Positions 24,797-34,153 are shown, counted from the stretch's first letter. The stretch: 64,000 nucleotides of DNA from Fusobacterium sp. JB019 (GCA_030673965.1 JAUTCN010000002.1:248001-312000), one strand, 5' to 3'. Numbers and translations: made by a program. Notes: generated by a model not told the origin, from the sequence alone.

Positions 24797-25697
24797 ATCT
24801 TGATGGCTTATAATCTATTGGAGCTGTTCCAAATAAATATTCTTCTTGTTTTAATAATCTTTCTAAAAGTAACATTTTTTCTGCGATTCTTCTCATACCT
24901 CTAATATCATCAAAATCCGCATCTAAAGATAAATCAAATCTTTTCCTTAAAAAGGAATAGTTCTTTTTAAGACTTCCCTTAATTCTTTCTAAAGAAGAAG
25001 GTTTTCTTAAACAAAAAAGAATCTCTTTTTTTAAAACTTGCAAATCATAATTTGTTAAATCTCCTATTTTATGTCCAAAATCACGAGCCCATTCATTATC
25101 TAGTTCTTGACATAAAAATTTTAAAATATGCCAAACTTCATAAAGATCCTTTGGTTTTTCTATATTTTGCCTTTTTAGCCATACAAAAGCTTGCAATCTT
25201 CTTCTTGAATCCCACCATTTTACTGGGCTTTGAAGATCTGAAGAGGGAATTAAGAATATCTCTTGATCTAATAACATTGCTCCAAATAATCCAGGTGGAT
25301 GACCTAATCTTTTATTTTTTAATGTAGTTCTGTAAACACCACAGCTAGGACTACCTTCCATATAAATAAATACTTCTACATTACCATTTTTAAGAGTTTC
25401 TATGCAAGCATTAGATCCAGCTAAAAGTTTATCTGTTAAAACTCTTCCATGTCTATTTTTTATCTGAGATCGTCCATTTAAAACATCAAAACCATTTCCT
25501 CCAACAATCCTTATAGGTTCCCTTGGAACTCCCATCCCAGACATAACTTCAGGACATACAGGATGCCAAATATAATCTGCTTTTTCCCTTTCTAAATATC
25601 CAAGCATATCATAACCTTTAACATTATATCTAACTTTAGCACCAATTTGACAAGCAGAAATACCAATATTTATTCTTTCTTTTAATTTAAAATCCAT
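24795..25697 (-). CDS. DUF523 (TudS-like) protein with extra C-terminal domain
   Basis: Residues 1-155 are a DUF523 domain: GISACQIGAKVRY, HPVCPEVMSGMGVPREP and YMEGSPSCGVYRT. The three cysteines match those that hold the iron-sulfur cluster in thiouracil desulfurase TudS, a member of this family. Residues about 165-300 are an added helical domain (WLKRQNIEKPKDLYEVWHIL and RRIAEKMLLLERLL) that I do not recognise; it does not look like the DUF1722 partner seen in E. coli YbgA. The exporter gene upstream might handle released sulfur species. Function is tentative. Confidence 0.78.
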   Translation of the reverse strand: MDFKLKERINIGISACQIGAKVRYNVKGYDMLGYLEREKADYIWHPVCPEVMSGMGVPREPIRIVGGNGFDVLNGRSQIKNRHGRVLTDKLLAGSNACIETLKNGNVEVFIYMEGSPSCGVYRTTLKNKRLGHPPGLFGAMLLDQEIFLIPSSDLQSPVKWWDSRRRLQAFVWLKRQNIEKPKDLYEVWHILKFLCQELDNEWARDFGHKIGDLTNYDLQVLKKEILFCLRKPSSLERIKGSLKKNYSFLRKRFDLSLDADFDDIRGMRRIAEKMLLLERLLKQEEYLFGTAPIDYKPSR

Positions 25698-25807
25698 ATT
25701 TCCTCCTTGAACTATATCTATATTTAATTATTATAAATAAAACTTTCCTTAATTCAAGTGTACCCCTTTAATTTCTAAATGTCAAAAGATAGATTAGATA
25801 CTTATTC

Positions 25808-26587
25808 TTATAAAAATTTTTCAATTATTAATTTAGTTACTGTTATTGTACATACTACCATAAAAATAGGTCTTACAACTTTAACTCCGTTTTTTATAGC
25901 AAATTTTGCTCCTATTTGACCTCCAATAAACATGATTATACTTAATGGAATAGCGTATATATATACTACTTTTCCTAAAATTATAAATCCAATAACAGCT
26001 GCAATGCAAGCAAATAAATTAGTTACCTTTGTATTAGCTGAAGCTGTAACAAAATCAAATCCATAAATTTTTATATAAGCAAATAATAAAAATGATCCTC
26101 CTCCAGGTCCAAAGAATCCAATATAAAAACTAACTATAAAAGTAGCGAGCCAACCATAAATTTCAGTTTTTCTATCTAAAACTTTAAATGTATTTTCAAA
26201 TCCTATTTTCTTATTTAAAAAAGTATAAACTGTTAGAAGGAACAAAAGAATAACAACTACAGGTTCTAAAAATTTATCATCTATTCTACTAACTGTATAA
26301 ACTCCTAACGAGGAAGCAAAAAAAGAAATTATTGCAGGATATTTTATAACAGAGATATTAATTTTACCTGAAACTAAATATCTTAAAGAACTACCTAAAC
26401 ATAAAAAAACAGAAGAAAATTTATTAGTACCTAAAGCAAAATGAATAGGCATTCCTGTAAAAATATAAGCAGGAACAGTTATAATTCCACCACCCCCAGC
26501 AATAGCATCAACAAAAGCTCCCGTAAAACAAGCTACACTTAAAAATAAAAATTTTCCCAGTGAAAAACTTAAAAACATATCCTCCAT
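25808..26587 (-). CDS. TauE/SafE-family membrane exporter
   Basis: A 259-residue membrane protein with about eight hydrophobic segments in two halves. The family repeats are clear: GAFVDAIAGGGGIITVPA near the N-terminus and GFFGPGGGSFLLFA in the second half. Members export sulfite, sulfoacetate or related organosulfur anions. It is 110 bases upstream of the DUF523 gene on the same strand. Start at 26587 is supported by GGGGGAG four bases ahead. Substrate is not determined. Confidence 0.85.
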   Translation of the reverse strand: MEDMFLSFSLGKFLFLSVACFTGAFVDAIAGGGGIITVPAYIFTGMPIHFALGTNKFSSVFLCLGSSLRYLVSGKINISVIKYPAIISFFASSLGVYTVSRIDDKFLEPVVVILLFLLTVYTFLNKKIGFENTFKVLDRKTEIYGWLATFIVSFYIGFFGPGGGSFLLFAYIKIYGFDFVTASANTKVTNLFACIAAVIGFIILGKVVYIYAIPLSIIMFIGGQIGAKFAIKNGVKVVRPIFMVVCTITVTKLIIEKFL

Positions 26588-26723
26588 AATTCTCCCCCTG
26601 ATTTTTTCATTATATTAAAGATAGTAGCATAGTAAGACACTATAAAACAATATAAAATAATAATAACTTTTATTTAAATATGTTATATAATGATATTATA
26701 TACTAACTATAAGGGAGATTTTT

Positions 26724-28091
26724 ATGGAAACTGATAATTTAACAAAAGATTCAATTTTTAAACTCATAAAAAATATTGCTATTCCTGCAAGTACAGGATT
26801 AATTTTTAATACTTTTTATAATGTTGTAGACACTTATTTTGCAGGGAAAGAAATAGGTACAGCTGCTCTAGCTGGAATAACTATTGGTTTCCCTATTTAT
26901 TTTATTTTAATTGCTATAAGCACTGGTATTGGAAATGGTACTACTGCCTTAGCTTCAATTGCTCTTGGAAGAAAAGATAGAGAAACTTATCATTCTCTCG
27001 CACTTAATTCCATGGTTATAGGTTTTGTTTCAAGTCTACTTATAGCTTTATCTATAAAGAATTTAGTTCCTTTTTTATTCAAATTTTCAGGAGCTAGTGG
27101 AACAGAGTTAAATTATGGGATAGATTATATAAATACTATTTTTATAGGTTCTATTTTCTTTATAATTAATTCGATTTTAAATGCTCTTTTAGTAGCTTAT
27201 GGAGATACTAAATCCTATAGAAATTTCTTAATTATTGGATTCTTTTTAAATATCCTATTAGATCCTCTATTTATTATGGGTTGGTTTGGCCTTCCTAAAC
27301 TAGAAACAATAGGAGTAGCTCTTGCCACTGTTTTAGTTCAAATGACAGGAACAATATACCTTGGAAAAAGACTTTATCAAAATCATATTTTTAAATTTGA
27401 ATTATTTAAAAGATGTAATTTAAGACTTAAAACAATTTTAGAATTATTAGAACAAGGTATTCCCTCTGCTTTAACTACAGCTACTACAGCTCTTGGAGTA
27501 TTTGTAATTAATTATTTTATCTTGAAAATTATGCCAGGTCCTGTTACAATAGCAGCTTACGGAGCTGCCATGAGAGTTGAGCAATTAGCTTTAATTCCTA
27601 CAATGGGATTAAACACTGCTGCTATTACAATTTCAGGTCAAAATTTTGGTGGAAAAATATATTCTAGAGTTATTGAAGTTAAAAATAAGACTTTATTAAT
27701 AGGAACTACTTTTATTACTCTTGGAGGGATAATTATTTATCCCTTTATTTCTTCTTTAATTGGAATCTTTGCATCTGATATTAATGTAATAAATGCAGGA
27801 ACTCATTATTTACAAATAGAGATTTTAGCTCTTCCTACATATATAATACTTGGCTTATATTTAAGCGTATTACAAGGAATCAAAAAACCAAATTGGGCTG
27901 TTTTCATAGGAACATTTAGACAAATAATTATGCCTTTTGTTCTATTTAACATTTTTACCAAGGTTTTTAATATGGGAATTACAGGTATTTGGATAGGAAT
28001 AGTTATTGTAAATTGGTTAGCTGTTATTTTAACTTATTTTTACGGAGAATATACTCTAAAAAGAATATTATTATTAGGAGATGAAAAGTGA
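26724..28091 (+). CDS. MATE-family multidrug/toxin exporter (first of tandem pair)
   Basis: A 455-residue twelve-helix transporter of the MATE family, DinF/NorM-like bacterial branch. Two homologous halves begin with LIKNIAIPASTGLIFNTFYNVVDTYFAG and LLEQGIPSALTTATTALG; the QNFGGK block closes the loop region. MATE proteins export organic cations or conjugates using Na+ or H+. The stop overlaps the next MATE start (GTGA), so the two are translationally coupled and could assemble or act together. A regulator gene is not adjacent. Confidence 0.9.
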   Translation: METDNLTKDSIFKLIKNIAIPASTGLIFNTFYNVVDTYFAGKEIGTAALAGITIGFPIYFILIAISTGIGNGTTALASIALGRKDRETYHSLALNSMVIGFVSSLLIALSIKNLVPFLFKFSGASGTELNYGIDYINTIFIGSIFFIINSILNALLVAYGDTKSYRNFLIIGFFLNILLDPLFIMGWFGLPKLETIGVALATVLVQMTGTIYLGKRLYQNHIFKFELFKRCNLRLKTILELLEQGIPSALTTATTALGVFVINYFILKIMPGPVTIAAYGAAMRVEQLALIPTMGLNTAAITISGQNFGGKIYSRVIEVKNKTLLIGTTFITLGGIIIYPFISSLIGIFASDINVINAGTHYLQIEILALPTYIILGLYLSVLQGIKKPNWAVFIGTFRQIIMPFVLFNIFTKVFNMGITGIWIGIVIVNWLAVILTYFYGEYTLKRILLLGDEK

Positions 28092-29425
28092 GCAGAGGAA
28101 AAAATTTAACAGAAGGTAATATTTTAAAGATTCTTATTTCTTTGGCCTTGCCAATTATAGGAACATCTTTTTTACAAATGACCTATGGACTTGTGGATAT
28201 GGTTTGGATTGGAAAATTAGGAAGTAAAGCTGTAGCTTCAATAGGAACAGCATCCTTTTATATTGGTATGGGTTATTCCATAAATTCTATTATTGTTATG
28301 GGAGGAGGAATAAAAACAGCCCACTCAATAGGAGCTAATAATAAAAAAGATTTACATGAATATATTAACTCAGCTTTTACTATAAATATAGTAATTTCTA
28401 TAATGTATTTTATTTTTTTATATTTATTTAGAGGTCCATTAATTAAATATTTTAATTTGAATGATGTTCAAGTTGAAATGGACGCTATTAAATATTTAGT
28501 TATTGCAGGATTTAGTCTAATATTTTTATTTGAAAATATGCTTTTTATGAGAATTCTAAATAGTTTTGGAGAAACTAAACTTCCCTTTAAAATAAGCGCT
28601 TTTGGAATTGTTTTAAATATAATATTAGATCCTTTATTCATATTTATATTAAATTATAAAGTTACAGGAGCTGCTATTGCAACCTTGTTGTCTCAAGGAG
28701 TAACTACACTTCTTTATATTAAAGTTTCTAAAAAATATTTTTCCTTATCTTCACTTTTTAAAATATATATTGATAAGATAAAAAATATTTTTAAATTAGG
28801 AATTCCTGGTGGTATCCAGCGTATTATATTTACAAGTATTAGTATTGTTATTGGAAGAGTTGTTTCAAGTTTTGGACCTGAAGCAATTGCTGCTCAAAAG
28901 ATAGGAGTTCAAATAGAATCTATTTCCTACATGACAGCTTGGGGACTTTATGGTGCCATGTCTGCATTTGTTGGTCAAAATTTTGGTGGAAAACAATTAT
29001 TTAGAATAAAGAAAGGATTTAAAATAGCAAGCGTATTATCCATTTGTCTTGGACTTTTCACATCTATTTTATTTGTTTTCTTCCCAGATATGTTAATGAG
29101 AATATTTATAAAAGATCCACAAACAATTGCAATAGGAAGAAATTATTTAATCATTTTAGGATATACTCAAATATTTATGTGTATTGAGATTGTTTCAAGC
29201 GCTTCTTTCCATGGTATTGGAGCTCCAAACATTCCTTCCTTTGTAAGTATTATTTTTACAGCTTCTAGAATTCCAGTTGCATATTATTTATCTTCAATTT
29301 ATGGAATTAACGGAGTTTGGATAGCAATAAGTTTATCTATGTTAGCTAAGGGATTAATCACACCAACAGCTTTTACATTTAAATTAAAAAGTTTAATAAA
29401 TAAGAATGGAGGAATTTATGAATAA
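28088..29425 (+). CDS. MATE-family exporter (second of tandem pair)
   Basis: A 445-residue MATE transporter starting at GTG within the stop of the preceding MATE gene, with AGGAG ahead of it. Halves are seen in ILISLALPIIGTSFLQMTYGLVDMVWIGKLG and IFKLGIPGGIQRIIFTS, with the conserved QNFGGKQ. It differs clearly from the first MATE, so this is an old pair and not a fresh duplication. The stop overlaps the gshF start by eight bases (ATGAATAA), tying export to glutathione synthesis in one transcript. Confidence 0.9.
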   Translation: MSRGKNLTEGNILKILISLALPIIGTSFLQMTYGLVDMVWIGKLGSKAVASIGTASFYIGMGYSINSIIVMGGGIKTAHSIGANNKKDLHEYINSAFTINIVISIMYFIFLYLFRGPLIKYFNLNDVQVEMDAIKYLVIAGFSLIFLFENMLFMRILNSFGETKLPFKISAFGIVLNIILDPLFIFILNYKVTGAAIATLLSQGVTTLLYIKVSKKYFSLSSLFKIYIDKIKNIFKLGIPGGIQRIIFTSISIVIGRVVSSFGPEAIAAQKIGVQIESISYMTAWGLYGAMSAFVGQNFGGKQLFRIKKGFKIASVLSICLGLFTSILFVFFPDMLMRIFIKDPQTIAIGRNYLIILGYTQIFMCIEIVSSASFHGIGAPNIPSFVSIIFTASRIPVAYYLSSIYGINGVWIAISLSMLAKGLITPTAFTFKLKSLINKNGGIYE

Positions 29426-31757
29426 AATAAATTTTAAAAACATCATTAGAGATAACGACCTATCTGATTTTTTTAATCAAGGAAATTTTGGACTTGAAAA
29501 AGAAAATTTAAGAACTGACCTACTAGGAAATCTTGCATTAACAGATTTTCCTAAAGACTTTGGAGATAAAAAAACTAATCCCTATATAACTGTTGATTTT
29601 TCAGAAAGTCAAATAGAAATGATAACACCCTCTTTTAATAATTTAGATAAAACATATAATTTTTTAAAAAATTTAAATGATATTGTTACAACAAGTCTTA
29701 AGGATGAATATCTTTGGCCTCAAAGTATTCCTTGTATTATACCAGAAGAAAATATGATACCAATTGCTAAATTTTCAGGAGAAGAGGGAAGAAAATCAGA
29801 AGAATATAGAAAAGGATTAGCTGAAAAATATGGAAGAAAGATTCAGCTTATTTCAGGGATACATTATAATTTTTCTTTTTCCAATGATTTTCTAGAGCTT
29901 TTACATAAAAAATCTAAATCTAAATTAAGCTATAAAGATTTTAAAAATGAACTGTATCTTAAAACAACTAGGAACTTTTTTAAATATGGTTGGCTTATTA
30001 TTTATCTTCTAGGAGCTAGTTCCACAGTACATAAATCATATAGGCGAACTTGCATTGAAAATATGGAAAAATTAAATCAGAACTCTTTTTATTTCGATGG
30101 AACTCTTTCCTTTAGAAATGGAAAATGTGGTTATAAAAATAAAGATAAATTTTTCATTTCTCATGATCTAGTTGAAAATTATGTTAATGATATTAAAGAA
30201 TTGATAAAATTAAACATATTAGATGGAGCAAGGGAATATTATAGTCCAATAAGATTAAAATCAAAGGACCCTCATAATATTCTTGATTCTCTTTTGAAGG
30301 ACGGCATTGAATACTTAGAAATTAGAACAATTGATATTAATCCTTTTTCTCAAACTGGAATTAATCTAGAAGATTTAAAATTTATACATTTACTTATAAA
30401 ATATTTTGTTCTTAAGGAAGAAGATCATGAATTTAATGAAAATGATTATACGAGATTTTTAAAAAATCAAGAATTAATTGCCAATGAAGGAAGAAATCCT
30501 AATCTTGAAATTAATTGTTGTAAAGATAATCCTATAAAAATAACTGATTATGCACTTGAATTATTAGAAGATATTAAGACTAATTTAAAAGATATTAATT
30601 TATTTTCAGCTGAAGATTTAGATATTTTAAATTTTCAAAAAAATAAAATAGAAAATCCTGAAACTCTTTATGTTAATAAATTATTAGAAGAAGTTAGTAA
30701 AAAAGGATATGTTGAATTTCATCTTGATCAAGCAAAAAAATATTTAGCTGAAAGTAAAAATAAAAGTTTTGCTTTAAAGGGCTATGAAAATCTAGAACTT
30801 TCTACACAAATACTATTAAAGGAAGCTATCAAAAGGGGAATTAAATTTGAAATTTTAGATGAAGCAGAAAACTTTATTTATTTTAATAAAGATAATCATG
30901 AAGAATATGTAAAGCAAGCTACAAAAACCTCCCTAGATTCATATGTAACAATGCTTATTATGGAAAACAAGGTTGTAACTAAAAAGGTTTTAGAAAAAAA
31001 TAATATTGCTGTTCCTAAAGGTCTTAATTATTCAAATGAAAAAACTGCTATAAATGATTTTTATAAATATGATAAGCATCCAATTGTAATTAAACCTAAA
31101 TCTACAAATTTTGGATTAGGTATCAGTATATTTAAAGAAAATTATACATTTGAAGATTATAAAAAAGCTATTGATTTAGCATTTAAAGAAGATTCTTCTA
31201 TTTTAATTGAAGAATTCATATCTGGAAAAGAATATAGATTTTTTGTTATTGGAGATGAAGTTGCAGGTATATTACATAGGGTTCCTGCCAATATTACTGG
31301 AGATGGAAAATCTAATATTTATAAATTAGTTGAAGAAAAAAATAAAAATCCATTAAGAGGAAAAGGTTATAAAACTCCACTTGAAAAAATTAATTTAGGA
31401 GAAGCTGAAGAGTTATTTTTAAAAGGACAAGATAAAACCTTTGATTATATTCCTAAAGATGGAGAAGTGATATATTTAAGAGAAAATTCAAATATTAGTA
31501 CAGGGGGAGACAGTATTGATTATACAGATGACATTTTAGATATTTATAAGGAAATTGCTGTTTGCGCTGCAAAATCTGCAAATGCTATAATTTGTGGTGT
31601 CGATATGATGATTAAAAATTTAAAAAATCCTAATCCTAAGGATAATTATAGTATTATTGAAATTAACTTTAATCCAGCGATTCATATACATTGCTATCCT
31701 TTTATTGGTAAAAATAGACATTTAGGAGAAAAAATATTAGATGTTTTAGGATATTAG
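29418..31757 (+). CDS. gshF: Bifunctional glutamate--cysteine ligase/glutathione synthetase
   Basis: A single 779-residue protein that makes glutathione from glutamate, cysteine and glycine. Residues about 1-470 are the glutamate-cysteine ligase half (GNFGLEKENLR, YITVDFSESQIEMITPS, SGIHYNFSF). Residues about 490-779 are an ATP-grasp domain (HPIVIKPKSTNFGLGISIF, LIEEFISGKEYRFFVIGD, ENSNISTGGDSIDYTD). ATG at 29418 follows GGAGG at five bases; the ATG twelve bases upstream has no site. It is translationally linked to the MATE genes before it. Confidence 0.95.
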   Translation: MNKINFKNIIRDNDLSDFFNQGNFGLEKENLRTDLLGNLALTDFPKDFGDKKTNPYITVDFSESQIEMITPSFNNLDKTYNFLKNLNDIVTTSLKDEYLWPQSIPCIIPEENMIPIAKFSGEEGRKSEEYRKGLAEKYGRKIQLISGIHYNFSFSNDFLELLHKKSKSKLSYKDFKNELYLKTTRNFFKYGWLIIYLLGASSTVHKSYRRTCIENMEKLNQNSFYFDGTLSFRNGKCGYKNKDKFFISHDLVENYVNDIKELIKLNILDGAREYYSPIRLKSKDPHNILDSLLKDGIEYLEIRTIDINPFSQTGINLEDLKFIHLLIKYFVLKEEDHEFNENDYTRFLKNQELIANEGRNPNLEINCCKDNPIKITDYALELLEDIKTNLKDINLFSAEDLDILNFQKNKIENPETLYVNKLLEEVSKKGYVEFHLDQAKKYLAESKNKSFALKGYENLELSTQILLKEAIKRGIKFEILDEAENFIYFNKDNHEEYVKQATKTSLDSYVTMLIMENKVVTKKVLEKNNIAVPKGLNYSNEKTAINDFYKYDKHPIVIKPKSTNFGLGISIFKENYTFEDYKKAIDLAFKEDSSILIEEFISGKEYRFFVIGDEVAGILHRVPANITGDGKSNIYKLVEEKNKNPLRGKGYKTPLEKINLGEAEELFLKGQDKTFDYIPKDGEVIYLRENSNISTGGDSIDYTDDILDIYKEIAVCAAKSANAIICGVDMMIKNLKNPNPKDNYSIIEINFNPAIHIHCYPFIGKNRHLGEKILDVLGY

Positions 31758-31778
31758 ATATTTAGGAGGTGTCTTTTT

Positions 31779-32519
31779 ATGAAAAAATTATTAAAATTTA
31801 GATGGGTTTTTCAATTATTTTTTATTTTCTTAGCTACATTTTCAATGCATAATGGAAATGAAAAATTATTAAAAACTTTTATTATTTTAGGTATGATTGT
31901 TTTAATTGGTCCTATCTTCTGTGGATGGATGTGTCCTTTTGGGTCTGTTCAAGACTTTTTATTTAAAATTAATGAAAAAACTTTTAAAAAGAAAATTACA
32001 GTTCCTGATTCTTTAGAAAGATTATTAAAATGGTTAAGATATATAATTTATTTTTCATCAGGATATGCCATTATTAAATTAATAGATTCTAGAAAAGCTT
32101 TTACCTTTCTTCTTAAAGGAAAACCAGTTTTAACTACTACTCTTATAATAATGGTTATATTCATGATATTATCTTTATTTATTCATCGAATATTTTGTAG
32201 ATATTTTTGTCCCCTAGGTGCTAAATATGGATTAATTTCTTTGACAAGAATATTCACAATAAAACGTGACATTGATGAATGTATTGATTGTAAATTATGC
32301 GACAGAAATTGTCCTATGCAAATAGAAGTATCTAATGATAAAGCTGTAAACTCTCCCCAATGTATTTCTTGCGGAAGATGTATCCTTTCTTGTCCTAAGA
32401 AAAAAGCTTTAAAAATTGGAATAAGAGAATTTAAAAAACCTAAAACATATATATTTATGGGAGTAGGAATCTACTTTTTAATAATAACTATTCTTTTTAC
32501 ACTAAGTAAATTTAAATAA
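31779..32519 (+). CDS. NapH/NosR-like membrane 4Fe-4S ferredoxin
   Basis: A 246-residue membrane protein with about five hydrophobic segments. Two CxxxCP motifs (FCGWMCPFG, FCRYFCPLGA) lie in membrane loops, and two ferredoxin clusters follow: CIDCKLCDRNCP and CISCGRCILSCP. This arrangement passes electrons across or from the membrane to a redox partner in NapH, NosR and RnfB-like systems. AGGAGG precedes the ATG. It is last in the MATE-MATE-gshF transcript and ends exactly where the converging acylphosphatase gene ends. The electron partner is not in the window. Confidence 0.85.
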   Translation: MKKLLKFRWVFQLFFIFLATFSMHNGNEKLLKTFIILGMIVLIGPIFCGWMCPFGSVQDFLFKINEKTFKKKITVPDSLERLLKWLRYIIYFSSGYAIIKLIDSRKAFTFLLKGKPVLTTTLIIMVIFMILSLFIHRIFCRYFCPLGAKYGLISLTRIFTIKRDIDECIDCKLCDRNCPMQIEVSNDKAVNSPQCISCGRCILSCPKKKALKIGIREFKKPKTYIFMGVGIYFLIITILFTLSKFK

Positions 32520-32789
32520 TTAATATCTCAAATCAAAACTAGAGCATTCTTTCATTTCAAGGATGCTCTTTTTTACTTCTATTACTTTTCCGTAAGGAGA
32601 TCCTTTTTCTATATATTTTTCAGCACGGATCAATTTATCTTCTTTTATTTGGATTATAACTTCAACATCTCCATTATCTAAATTTTTAACATATCCTTTA
32701 GCTCCTAGCTTTTTCAATCTTAACCCAACATAAAATCTATATCCAACTCCTTGTACTCTTCCTTTCACTATATATTTAAAACTTTTCAT
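32520..32789 (-). CDS. acyP: Acylphosphatase
   Basis: Hydrolyses the carboxyl-phosphate bond of acyl phosphates. The 89-residue protein has VKGRVQGVGYRFYV with the catalytic arginine, then GYVKNLDNGDVEVIIQ with the catalytic Asn. ATG at 32789 follows GAGGTG; an in-frame GTG nine bases upstream lies inside that site. The end of the gene contains a hairpin that probably terminates the converging ferredoxin gene. Confidence 0.92.
   Translation of the reverse strand: MKSFKYIVKGRVQGVGYRFYVGLRLKKLGAKGYVKNLDNGDVEVIIQIKEDKLIRAEKYIEKGSPYGKVIEVKKSILEMKECSSFDLRY
32541..32574 (+). terminator. Terminator of the MATE-gshF-ferredoxin transcript inside acyP
   Basis: AGAGCAT / ATGCTCT with a 15-base loop and a T tract on the plus strand. 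It lies within the last coding bases of acyP on the other strand, so the two convergent genes share sequence. Confidence 0.65.
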
Positions 32790-32810
32790 ATTAATCACCT
32801 CATTTTTATA

Positions 32811-32842
32811 AAAAAAAGTAGCAGAAATATTTCTGCTACTTT
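32811..32842 (-). terminator. Terminator after crr
   Basis: Minus strand stem AAAGTAGCAGAAA / TTTCTGCTACTTT, short loop, followed by a long T tract, 17 bases after the crr stop codon. Confidence 0.9.
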
Positions 32843-32858
32843 TGAAATTAATAGTTAA

Positions 32859-33350
32859 TTATTTTAAAGTTACTTTCATTAAAAGATCTCCAACTTTAAC
32901 GTCACCCTTTGCAACCACTTCTATATTATCTACTATATCCATGCTTGTAATTATTATTGGAGTCTTTGTTGATTTTGCATTTTCTTTAATATATGCTAAA
33001 TCATATTCTACTAATTTGTCTCCTACAGAAACTTCATCAGCAGTAGCAACTCTTTTTAATCCTTCACTATTTAACTTAACTGTATCAATACCAAAGTGAA
33101 CAATCATTTCTAATTCGTCTTTAGTTTCAAAACTAACAGCGTGATTTGTATCAAAGATATCAATTTCAGCGTTAACTGGTGCATATATAGCTCCTTCAGT
33201 TGGATCTATTGCGCATCCATCTCCTATCATTTTTTGAGCGAAAGCTTCATCAGGTACTTCTTCTAAAGGTATTACCTTTCCGTTAAGTGGTGAAAAAATT
33301 TCAACTACATTTTGTTTCTTTTTCCCTTTAAACATATCAAAAAATCCCAT
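32859..33350 (-). CDS. crr: PTS glucose-type enzyme IIA
   Basis: Cytosolic phosphocarrier of the sugar phosphotransferase system. The 163-residue protein shows the full IIA-Glc fold: FSPLNGKVIPLEEVPDEAFA, GDGCAIDPTEGAIYAPV and the phosphorylated histidine in VHFGIDTVKLN. A short amphipathic N-terminus (MGFFDMFKGKKK) resembles the membrane-tethering tail of known IIA-Glc. It stands alone with its own promoter and terminator; no ptsH or ptsI is near. It probably serves several sugar permeases. Confidence 0.95.
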   Translation of the reverse strand: MGFFDMFKGKKKQNVVEIFSPLNGKVIPLEEVPDEAFAQKMIGDGCAIDPTEGAIYAPVNAEIDIFDTNHAVSFETKDELEMIVHFGIDTVKLNSEGLKRVATADEVSVGDKLVEYDLAYIKENAKSTKTPIIITSMDIVDNIEVVAKGDVKVGDLLMKVTLK

Positions 33351-33392
33351 ATCATTCTCCTTATCCTTAATTTATTTTTATCTTACGTTAAC

Positions 33393-33421
33393 ATTATTTC
33401 ATATTTCTTAAAATAAATCAA
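33393..33421 (-). promoter_or_regulatory. Promoter of crr
   Basis: Minus strand TTGATT, 17 bases, AATAAT, about 40 bases ahead of the crr start. Moderate match with ideal spacing. Confidence 0.55.
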
Positions 33422-33501
33422 TAACTTTTTTGACAAAATTTATTATTATTTTTGAGCCTTTTTTTTAAAAGAATTATAATATCCAACTGAAAAATATGTT
33501 T

Positions 33502-34002
33502 TTAGAACATCAAATCAGAAAGTTTCTTATAAATCAATACAGAATCAGGAATATCTTTCATACAAATTCCATTAAACTTTTTACAAGATTTTTTTCCCTT
33601 GTGATTAGCTAGTAAGATATTACCAAGCTCAGTCCTATTTTGAAAAATATTCATTTTTAGATTAACTTCTGCTACATCTTTAAAAAAGATTTTTTTAGTT
33701 CTCAAATTAAACAAGCCTTTTTTATACTCTATTCTATCTTTATATATGTAGTACTGTGTATTAGAATAGCTACTTTTACAATATAAAAGAGTAACCACAG
33801 GGAATAAAATAAAGGTGACTATTCCAATTCCAATGCCTAAATATAAAGGCGCTATTATACTTGTGATTTTATGCGCGACTATTCCTGAAAAAAATCCCAA
33901 CCATAAACTTATAAAGGCATGAATAGGCAATAATCTCAAAAAAATAATCTTTTTATTAAATTTAGGTTTAATTTTAAAAATAAATTTTTTATTGCTCAGC
34001 AC
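33502..34002 (-). CDS. Small membrane protein with bacterial PH-like domain
   Basis: A 166-residue protein starting at GTG with GGAGGG eight bases upstream. Residues about 22-75 form two hydrophobic segments (PIHAFISLWLGFFSGIVAH; LYLGIGIGIVTFILFPVVTLLY), and the C-terminal half resembles the bacterial PH domain of YdbS/YdbT-type proteins (YYIYKDRIEYKKGLF, IFFKDVAEVNL, GNILLAN). Such proteins are linked to membrane stress or bacteriocin tolerance in some species. Function here unknown. Confidence 0.68.
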   Translation of the reverse strand: MLSNKKFIFKIKPKFNKKIIFLRLLPIHAFISLWLGFFSGIVAHKITSIIAPLYLGIGIGIVTFILFPVVTLLYCKSSYSNTQYYIYKDRIEYKKGLFNLRTKKIFFKDVAEVNLKMNIFQNRTELGNILLANHKGKKSCKKFNGICMKDIPDSVLIYKKLSDLMF

Positions 34003-34090
34003 ATTTTTTCCCTCCTTTTCATTTATTATATATATATTTAATTATATAATGTATTCTTAAAAAAAACAATTGTTTTCCATAAAAAACCTC

Positions 34091-34119
34091 TTGACAATAT
34101 GAAAAAAAAGGGGTATCAT
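34091..34119 (+). promoter_or_regulatory. Promoter of clpB
   Basis: TTGACA, 17 bases, TATCAT. It is followed eight bases later by the CIRCE operator, the standard arrangement in HrcA-controlled heat-shock genes. Confidence 0.85.
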
Positions 34120-34126
34120 TTTATTG

Positions 34127-34153
34127 TTAGCAGACAAGAGCTAAGAGTGCTAA
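34127..34153 (+). promoter_or_regulatory. CIRCE operator (HrcA binding site) of clpB
   Basis: TTAGCAGAC, nine bases, GAGTGCTAA. The consensus is TTAGCACTC-N9-GAGTGCTAA; the right arm is perfect and the left arm has two mismatches. It overlaps the expected transcription start, so HrcA repression of clpB is expected. hrcA itself is not in the window. Confidence 0.85.

Noticed and set aside
26724-29425. Recent tandem duplication of MATE genes
   Set aside because: The two proteins share only family-level similarity, so they are not a fresh duplicate.
32842-33099. Plus-strand open frame opposite crr
   Set aside because: Antisense to a fully conserved gene and shows no family features.
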